From assembly GCA_964454025.1 (NCBI GenBank), contig CAYVRP010000007.1, forward strand, positions 1 to 64,000: a DNA stretch of 64,000 nt, given 5' to 3'. The stretch's first letter is position 1. Every line of letters starts with the position of its first letter. The position numbers and the translations under genes were made by a program. The stretch comes from JAFGBI01 sp964454025. Its GTDB lineage: Bacteria > Myxococcota_A > Polyangia > Polyangiales > Polyangiaceae. Positions 58,577 through 64,000 of the stretch are shown here, piece after piece. A model generated the notes under the pieces. The model was not told where the DNA came from. It saw nothing but the letters and a program-made list of their open reading frames with translations, and searched no databases.

Positions 58577-58582
58577 AGGCTA
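58577..58582 (-). promoter_or_regulatory. -10 box (TAGCCT) before the DUF2341 gene
   Basis: On the minus strand TAGCCT ends seven bases before the ATG at 58569. The spacer TTCTGGG has no ribosome binding site. It fits the leaderless pattern of this window. Confidence 0.5.
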
Positions 58583-58849
58583 CGCCCGCTTCGGGTCGGC
58601 GCCAACGCAGCCCGCGTGCCGCTCGGGAACCGCGGCGAGGCCGCACCGCTCGGCGCCCGATGCCGCGGCCGTGGCAGGGTGCGTCCGGCGCGCTCCAGGA
58701 CGCCGATCGGTGCGCCGACCGCCACGGCAGCCCTGGCAGCGCGGTCGTGCGGGCGAGGACGCATTTCCAGCGCAGCCTCGGCCGCGGTCTGCTGCCGGCT
58801 CGGCGCTCTCGGTCGCGGCTCTGGCACAGCGATCGAGCAGACCGCTGCG

Positions 58850-60004
58850 CTAGCTCCAGATCCCCGGGATCGCCTCGCCGCAGTCCGGGCAGCGTCCTGA
58901 CTTGAGGCGGTTCTTCACCACCACGACGGCCACCCGGCGGATGAGGATCGCCCGGCACTTGGGGCAGTAGGTGTGGTTGCCCGCGTGTCCGGAGACGTTG
59001 CCGACGTAGACGAAGCGGAGCCCCTCGGCCAGCGCGGCGTCGCGGGCGCGCGTGAGGGTCGCCACCGGCGTGGCTGGCACGTTGGTGAGCCGGTAGGTGG
59101 GGGAGAAGCGGGTGAAGTGGAGGGGCACGTCCGGGCCGAGATCGGCGCGCACGAAGCGGGCGAGCCGCCGCGCCTCGTCCTCGCCGTCGTTCAGCCCCGG
59201 GATCAGGAGGGTCACGATCTCGGTCCACACTCCCCGCTGGCGGAGCAGGCGCAGGGTGTCGAGGACGGGCGCGAGCCGCCCGCCGCAGATCTCCCGGTAG
59301 AACCGCTCCGTGAACGCCTTCAGATCGACCTTCACGGCGGCGAGCACGCCCGCGAGATCGCTCATCGGCGCCCGCTCGATGAAGCCGTTGGTCACGCTCA
59401 GGGTACGCAGCCCCGCTTGCTTGCCCGCCACGGCGAGGTCGTAGACGTACTCGGACCACACGGTGGGCTCGCTGTAGGTGCAGGCGATGGTCGGGCACTT
59501 CTCCCGCCGCGCCAGGGCCACGATCTCCGCCGGCGAGCGCGCGTGGGTCTGCACCTGCTCCGGGCGGACCTGGGAGATCTCCCAGTTCTGGCAGTGCTTG
59601 CACTGGAGGTTACAGCCCGGGGCGGCGAGCGAGAAGGCGGAGCTCCCGGGGAGCACGTGGTAGAAGGGCTTCTTCTCGATGGGGTCGACGTGCATCGCGC
59701 AGGGGCGCGAGTGCACCAGCGTGACGTAGCTTCCGCCGCGGTTCTCGCGCACGCCGCAGGTGCCCCGCTCGCGATCCGCCACCCGGCAGCGGTGCGGGCA
59801 GAGCTCGCACTCGACCCTGAGCTCGCCCGCGTTCCTCCACCAGCGCGCCGGGGCGCCCGCGAGCCCCGCCGGGGGCCCGGCGTCGAGGGCGGCCCCGCCC
59901 GCGCGGTCCTGGGCCGCGGCGCGCCGCGCCCAGCAGAGCGCGCCCGCGGAGGCCAGGAGGGCCGCGAGGAGCTCGCGGCGGCCGTCGATCCGTTCGTCGC
60001 TCAT
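58850..60004 (-). CDS. AmmeMemoRadiSam system radical SAM enzyme
   Basis: A 384-aa radical SAM enzyme. Residues 9-32 (RRELLAALLASAGALCWARRAAAQ) look like a twin-arginine export signal. The core has CELCPHRC (Cys66, 69, 73) and the SAM cluster APGCNLQCKHC (Cys131, 135, 138). ACTYSEPTVWSEYVYDLAV and the C-terminal CxxC pairs (YCPKC, RCPDC) are typical of the family linked to Memo and AMMECR1 proteins. The reaction is not known. Its ATG overlaps the DUF362 stop (ATGA). Third and last gene of the operon. An exported radical SAM protein is unusual because it needs a low-potential electron donor. Confidence 0.9.
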   Translation of the reverse strand: MSDERIDGRRELLAALLASAGALCWARRAAAQDRAGGAALDAGPPAGLAGAPARWWRNAGELRVECELCPHRCRVADRERGTCGVRENRGGSYVTLVHSRPCAMHVDPIEKKPFYHVLPGSSAFSLAAPGCNLQCKHCQNWEISQVRPEQVQTHARSPAEIVALARREKCPTIACTYSEPTVWSEYVYDLAVAGKQAGLRTLSVTNGFIERAPMSDLAGVLAAVKVDLKAFTERFYREICGGRLAPVLDTLRLLRQRGVWTEIVTLLIPGLNDGEDEARRLARFVRADLGPDVPLHFTRFSPTYRLTNVPATPVATLTRARDAALAEGLRFVYVGNVSGHAGNHTYCPKCRAILIRRVAVVVVKNRLKSGRCPDCGEAIPGIWS

Positions 60005-61050
60005 GCGTCCTCCACCGTGATCCGGTCGCGCGCGGCCTCCCCCAGCCCGCGGCGCGCGGCCGTGGCGAGCCAGCGGGGCTCCCGCCCCTCCGCCGCCAGC
60101 GAGGGGAGCCCCAGCTCCCGCCGGCGCTCCTCGACGACCTCCTGCACCACGCGGTCGAGCGCGACCGGATCGCGCGACACCAGCAGGCCGCCCCAGGGCC
60201 AGGCCCAGCGGGGGCTATGCGCCGGTCCGCCGTGGCACTGGGCGACCAGGCCGTCGACCACCGAGAGGCGCAGCTTGTCGCGGAGGAGCGGGTAGCTCGC
60301 GCGCTCGGCGACGTAGGGGTCGCAGCCGTTCGCGTGGAGCTGGTTCGGGTTGTGGACGACCCCGTAGTTGTTCTTCAGGCTCGCGGAGATCCCCGAGAGA
60401 TCGTGGTCCTTGAGGACCGAGACGTTGACCAGCGCGGTCAGCTCCTCGACCAGGATCCGCGCGAAGCAGGACCCGCCGGCGCCCCACTCGCGCGGGGTCC
60501 AGTCGTAGTCGTCGTTGGTGCCGAGGCAGCGCACGCCCGGGCCGCTCCGGTTCAGGGCGAAGCCCGCCCGCACGAGCTCGTCGTCGGTGCGATCCCAGAT
60601 CACGATCTGCGTCGCGGGCACGCCGGCCTCGAGGAGGAAGCCGGCGAGCGCCGCCACCAGCTCGGGGTGGGGCGAGAGCCCACGGCCCGCCAGGGTGCCG
60701 ATCTTGATGCCGACGTGGTCGGGCGGGCGAAACCGCCGCCGGCAGGCGGCGACGGGCGAGGGCGCCCCCGGCGCCCGGGCCACCGCGGCGCCCAGCATAG
60801 CCCCGAGCGCGGCCGCGTCGACGGCGCCGGTCGCGGGATCGACGACGCCGTCGCGTCGCACGCGCGCCACCAGCGGCGGGGGCCGCGCGCCGCGTGTCGC
60901 CGCGCCGATCGCGCTCGACGCCGCGCGCGGCGGGGGGGGCTGTGGGTCCGGGGCGGTGGCGGTGGTGGTCGTCCGCGCGCAGCCTGCCGCGCCGAGGCCC
61001 GCGAATCCCACCAGGCCCTGCAGCGTCCGGCGGCGCTCGCGATCCACCAT
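60001..61050 (-). CDS. DUF362 domain-containing lipoprotein with Tat-like signal
   Basis: A 349-aa protein. The N-terminus RERRRTLQGLVGFAGLGAAGC combines a twin-arginine-like motif with a lipobox. The DUF362 core follows: DHVGIKIGTLAGRGLSPHPEL, IVIWDRTDDEL, VNVSVLKDHDLSGISASLKN and LRLSVVDGLVAQCHGGP. DUF362 proteins are often near ferredoxins and radical SAM proteins. Here no ferredoxin domain is attached. The start and the upstream stop overlap as TGATG, and its stop overlaps the radical SAM start. It is therefore a coupled, middle member of the AmmeMemoRadiSam operon; the role is not known. Confidence 0.88.
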   Translation of the reverse strand: MVDRERRRTLQGLVGFAGLGAAGCARTTTTATAPDPQPPPPRAASSAIGAATRGARPPPLVARVRRDGVVDPATGAVDAAALGAMLGAAVARAPGAPSPVAACRRRFRPPDHVGIKIGTLAGRGLSPHPELVAALAGFLLEAGVPATQIVIWDRTDDELVRAGFALNRSGPGVRCLGTNDDYDWTPREWGAGGSCFARILVEELTALVNVSVLKDHDLSGISASLKNNYGVVHNPNQLHANGCDPYVAERASYPLLRDKLRLSVVDGLVAQCHGGPAHSPRWAWPWGGLLVSRDPVALDRVVQEVVEERRRELGLPSLAAEGREPRWLATAARRGLGEAARDRITVEDA

Positions 61051-62726
61051 CAGTCCTCTCCCCGGGCATCGCCGCTGGCCGCGGCCGGCGCCTCCTCGAA
61101 GACCTGCCCCTCGAAGACCGACAAGCGCGCGTCACGCTCGCGCCAGGCGTCGGGGGCGAGGCCGGCCTTGCGCGAGAGCGCCGCGAGCGTCGCCTCGACG
61201 TCCCAGCCCTGCTCGCCGGGGACCTGGGGCAAGAAGAGCGCCCGCCGGCCGCCGCGCTCGCGCACGATGCCGTGCCGGCCGAGCACGATGTCGCGGTGGG
61301 AGGCGACCGGGCGCGGCGGCGTGAGCACCGTCACCTCCAGCGCGAGGCTCGCGAGCTCCTCGCGCCCCACGGGCGCGAAGCGCCCGTCCTCGAGGGCCGC
61401 CGCGAGCGCCGCCTGCACCACCGCCTCGGGGAGCGGGTACTCGGGCGCGAGCTGGCCGACGCAGCCGCGGAGCGCTCCCGCGCGGGTGAGGGTGACGAAC
61501 ACGGCCTGAGCGCGGTCGAAGAGCGGCGAGGGGGGCAGGGCGTCGAGCTCGCGCGCGAGTGCGTCGCTCCCGGCGAGCTCGCACTCGAGGGCGGCGCGGG
61601 CGAGCCGCGTGAGGGCCTGGCCGCTCGCGGCGTCGAGCGGGGGCGAGGCGGAGGTGACCACCGGCGCCGGGCGCGGCGCGCCGAGCGGCTTCGCGGCGGC
61701 CGCGCTGGCGCTGCCCGCGCGCTCGAAGGCCATGGCGACGTACCAGACGCCGTCGTCGCCGCGCCCCGGCGGCTCGAGCTCCAGGGAGGAGTAGTGGGCG
61801 AGCACCGTGCCCCGGGCGCCGGGCGCGGCGCGCGCCAACAGCTCGAGCAGCACCGAGAGCCCGCGTCGCCCGCAGATCGTCGCCCCGGTGGTGGCGAAGA
61901 AGCTCCGTAGCTCGTCCGCGTCGCCGGCCTCGAGCAGGCGGATGGCGCGCTCATCGAGCTCGTCCACGCGGGCGTGGGCCTTGGCCGCCGAGGGCCCGAA
62001 GGGCGTGAAGTCGAAGCTTTCCCCGTAGTGGACGAAGTCGGTGGAGAAGACGAAGAGGGTGCGGCCGTCGTCGAGGCGCGCGAGCCGCTCGGCGAGCGAC
62101 CGCTCCTGGTCCGGCGTGGTGTCGCCCGTGAGCAGGGGGACGAGGCAGAAGTCGCCCAGGGCCTGCTGCAGAAACGGCAGCTCGATCTCGATCGCGTGCT
62201 CGGGATCGTGGGCCCCCCGGCTGGTCGTCACCCCGGCGAGCTCGGTGAGCGCCCGGGCCTCGGGGCAGATCGGGACCCGGCCGAGCGGCGTCGCGAACGC
62301 CGCGGCGTCGCTCACGGCGAACCCGTCGAGCCAGGCGTGGTGCGATGGCCCCACCACGACGACGCGCGCGAAGTCGCCACGCGCGAGGGTCGCGAAGGCG
62401 GCGGCGGCGGCGGCGCCGGAGTACGCCCAGCCCGCGTGCGGTACCACCAGCGCCACCGGCTTCGATGCGAGGCGCGGCGCGCCGGCCGCGGCGCGCGCGA
62501 GGCGGGCGAGCTCCACGGTGATCAACGCGCGGCGGCCGGGGTACCAGTCGCCGGCGAAGGCCGACGGGCGCACGCGCCCGCCCGCGGCTCCGTCGGCAGC
62601 GGGGGGGCGCGCGCCCGCGCCGCTCGCGTCCCCCGTCGCGCCGGGCGGCGCGGCGCGCGGGGCGCAGCCGGCGGCCCCGAGCGCGAGCGCCAGCGCGAGT
62701 GGAGCGGGTCGGGCCTGCGATGTCAT
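61050..62726 (-). CDS. Memo-AMMECR1 fusion lipoprotein (AmmeMemoRadiSam system)
   Basis: A 558-aa protein, first in the operon. The signal peptide ends with the lipobox LGAAGC (Cys21). The Memo domain spans about 50-335. It has PHAGWAYSG (His97), GPSHHAW (His129/130), FSTDFVHYG and GATICGRR (Cys285), the residues that line the metal-binding pocket of human MEMO1. The AMMECR1 domain spans about 371-543, with the hallmark LRGCVGQL (419-426). In most organisms the two are separate. ATG 62726 is preferred because GAGGG lies five bases before it; a GTG at 62732 is possible. The lipobox puts the fusion in the envelope. Confidence 0.93.
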   Translation of the reverse strand: MTSQARPAPLALALALGAAGCAPRAAPPGATGDASGAGARPPAADGAAGGRVRPSAFAGDWYPGRRALITVELARLARAAAGAPRLASKPVALVVPHAGWAYSGAAAAAAFATLARGDFARVVVVGPSHHAWLDGFAVSDAAAFATPLGRVPICPEARALTELAGVTTSRGAHDPEHAIEIELPFLQQALGDFCLVPLLTGDTTPDQERSLAERLARLDDGRTLFVFSTDFVHYGESFDFTPFGPSAAKAHARVDELDERAIRLLEAGDADELRSFFATTGATICGRRGLSVLLELLARAAPGARGTVLAHYSSLELEPPGRGDDGVWYVAMAFERAGSASAAAAKPLGAPRPAPVVTSASPPLDAASGQALTRLARAALECELAGSDALARELDALPPSPLFDRAQAVFVTLTRAGALRGCVGQLAPEYPLPEAVVQAALAAALEDGRFAPVGREELASLALEVTVLTPPRPVASHRDIVLGRHGIVRERGGRRALFLPQVPGEQGWDVEATLAALSRKAGLAPDAWRERDARLSVFEGQVFEEAPAAASGDARGED

Positions 62727-62795
62727 CGACACCCTCGCCGGGAGACACGGATTATCTCACACCCGGCCCCGCGCCGCCCGCCGGGGCGCGCCGCC

Positions 62796-63425
62796 TCAGG
62801 GGACGCCGTTCGCCTGGCCCCGAAGGGGTGGGATATCGCCCGTTGCGAGGGCTCGCTCGAGGCCGCGCGCGATCTCGAGCAGGGCGCCAGGCGGCGCGGG
62901 TCCCAGGGCCACGACGCGCGCGAACGCGCCACCGCTGCGGAAGTAGACGACCTGGGCGCTCGCGTAGCCCTCGTCGCCCGGCGCGCCAGGGGTCCGGTCC
63001 GGGCCCGCCTCCCGCTCGAGCGCGCGGCGCGCGCCGGCCGCATCGGCGAAGGACAGGAGCTCGATCTCGATCGGGGGTCGCGCGAGCCGCCAGGCGAGGA
63101 GCCGCCGGCAGCCGAGCTCGAGCAGTAGCGGCGCCAGGCCGTTCACGCGCTCGTGGAGCCGCTCGGCGAGGAGCTCCACCTCGGGCGTCGACCAGTCGAT
63201 CGCGTTCGGCGCGTTGGAAGCGGCGGCGGCCGGGGCCGGCTCGGGAGCTCCTGGCCCGGGCGCGGTCATGGTCGGGGCGGCGGGCGCCGGCCGCGGCCGC
63301 GCGACGGCCGCCGGCGCGCAGCGGGCGGGCTCGGGCCGGCAAGCGGTCCCGGCGCCGCTACCGGCGAGCGCGACCAGCGCGACCGCTGCGGCTCGGGCGC
63401 GGGTGGGTGCCGCCTCGGCTCGCAT
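62796..63425 (-). CDS. DUF6599-like lipoprotein
   Basis: About 209 aa. The signal peptide ends in the lipobox AGTAC, followed by a Pro/Ala-rich linker and a small domain. That domain reads RVNGLAPLLLELGCRRLLAWRL, IEIELLSFADAAGARRALE and ASAQVVYFRSGGAFARVVA, the order of strands in the DUF6599 family (in which a Y.EYGF-type start is followed by VEIY.F and the final VRV strand). The family's role is not known. It lies 70 bases upstream of the Memo-AMMECR1 gene on the same strand and is probably part of the same unit. The family call is an inference. Confidence 0.65.
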   Translation of the reverse strand: MRAEAAPTRARAAAVALVALAGSGAGTACRPEPARCAPAAVARPRPAPAAPTMTAPGPGAPEPAPAAAASNAPNAIDWSTPEVELLAERLHERVNGLAPLLLELGCRRLLAWRLARPPIEIELLSFADAAGARRALEREAGPDRTPGAPGDEGYASAQVVYFRSGGAFARVVALGPAPPGALLEIARGLERALATGDIPPLRGQANGVP

Positions 63426-63525
63426 CGTCAGCCGCCGGAGAGGATAGCCGACCCGGAGGGCGGTGCGCAGCGGCCTCGCTCCCGCCGGCTGCCACGCCTC
63501 GGTCACGCGCCAGGGCGCGTCGCGC

Positions 63526-64000
63526 TCAGCAGCTCGAGGCGCAGTTCTCCAGCGTGCAGACGCCGAGCGCGTACCACGGCGCGAATCCGGCGATGGCGTC
63601 CTCGCAGAGGGGCGCGAGGCAGGCCTCGAGCACGGTGGACTCCAGCTCCAGCGAGCAGGTGCTCTCGATCACGAGCTCGTTGGCCGCGACGCAGGCGCGC
63701 AGGGCGTTGCAGTCCTCGCTGGCCCCGCAGGCCTGGTACTCGGCGCAGCAGCTCGCGCCGAGGCAATGGGCGCAGGCCGAGGTCCCGAAGTCGCAGGTGC
63801 TGGCACCGCTCGCGCCCGACTCGCCGCCGTCGCTGCTCGCCTCGCCCGCTGCGCCCGCCTGGGCGGCAGTGCTCCCAGCGCCGCCGCCGTCGCTGCCCGC
63901 CGCGCCTGCGGCGCCGTCGTCGTCCTTGGCGCCCGTCAGCAGGGCGCAGTCGACCAGCAGCTCCGGCTGGTCGAGGATCTCGCACACCGTGGCGTCGGCG
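63526..64000 (-). CDS. cysteine-rich secreted protein, 5' end outside the window
   Basis: The frame stays open to the window edge, so the start is not seen; a GTG at 63987 is possible but not convincing. The visible part has an acidic, Gly/Ala-rich linker (DDDGAAGAAGSDGGG). A domain with paired cysteines follows (TCDFGTSACAHCLGASCCAEYQACG, in pieces, then EDCNALRACV, APLCEDA, CTLENCASSC). This pattern is common in myxobacterial lipoproteins. It is probably exported, with disulfides. The family is not recognised. It lies upstream of the DUF6599-like gene on the same strand. Confidence 0.7.
   Translation of the reverse strand, partial: ADATVCEILDQPELLVDCALLTGAKDDDGAAGAAGSDGGGAGSTAAQAGAAGEASSDGGESGASGASTCDFGTSACAHCLGASCCAEYQACGASEDCNALRACVAANELVIESTCSLELESTVLEACLAPLCEDAIAGFAPWYALGVCTLENCASSC

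Overview
The window is a very GC-rich, densely coding stretch of chromosome. It suggests a large-genome myxobacterium (Myxococcota, probably a Polyangia/Polyangiales-type lineage). Pointers are the many lipoproteins with long Gly/Ala/Thr linkers, a DUF4215 plus fibro-slime surface protein, a GYF/zinc-ribbon protein of the AgmX kind, a DUF4159/vWA-like/HEAT-repeat cluster, extra Hsp70/J-domain genes, and an EAL protein. There is no rRNA operon, CRISPR array or intact transposon. The lineage is inferred from gene content only.

Layout. 0-10 kb: tRNA-Leu(CAA), a METTL9/DREV-like methyltransferase, Fe-type superoxide dismutase, a three-gene succinate dehydrogenase/fumarate reductase operon of the b558 type, a CAP-domain lipoprotein, a Bcp-like peroxiredoxin, a family 2 glycosyltransferase and a stand-alone EAL phosphodiesterase. 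10-20 kb: secreted or envelope proteins of unknown function, including a tight operon (lipoprotein, DUF4159 protein, large vWA/GATase-like membrane protein, HEAT-repeat protein), then a convergent zinc-ribbon/GYF protein. 20-30 kb: a J-domain gene next to an unusual Hsp70, an HExxH protein, fmt divergent from lon, a putative exported cysteine peptidase and a barrel-like protein. 31-35 kb: the DUF4215/fibro-slime lipoprotein and a frameshifted Kunitz-type gene. 35.4-41.8 kb: a MacAB-TolC-like efflux operon divergent from an ECF sigma/anti-sigma-like/Spy-like operon. The two share a matching, oppositely oriented promoter-like element. 42-47.8 kb: murI, a four-helix-bundle (S23) gene beside a large inverted repeat, pyrR-pyrB, a rhomboid-fold protein without its catalytic residues, and a lipoprotein. 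48-58.6 kb: a less GC-rich island with 21-bp repeats, a membrane spermidine-synthase-like protein, a truncated AAA ATPase, an AraC regulator, two tandem GH16 lipoproteins, a LamG-type pseudogene, an SGNH lipoprotein and a DUF2341 lipoprotein. 58.8-63.5 kb: a compact AmmeMemoRadiSam operon (Memo-AMMECR1 fusion, DUF362, radical SAM) whose three products all carry export signals, preceded by a DUF6599-like lipoprotein.

How the genes fit together. The clearest units are sdhCAB (respiratory Complex II), pyrRB (pyrimidine synthesis), the efflux operon with its divergent sigma operon, and the AmmeMemoRadiSam operon. Six genes have a TANNNT box ending 6-7 bases before the start codon and no clear Shine-Dalgarno sequence. 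This suggests leaderless transcripts and helped fix their starts.

The strongest candidates for something undescribed are the exported AmmeMemoRadiSam operon, the mirror-image sigma/efflux promoter pair, the Hsp70 with a roughly 260-residue interdomain insertion and no lid, and the structured inverted repeat beside the S23 gene.
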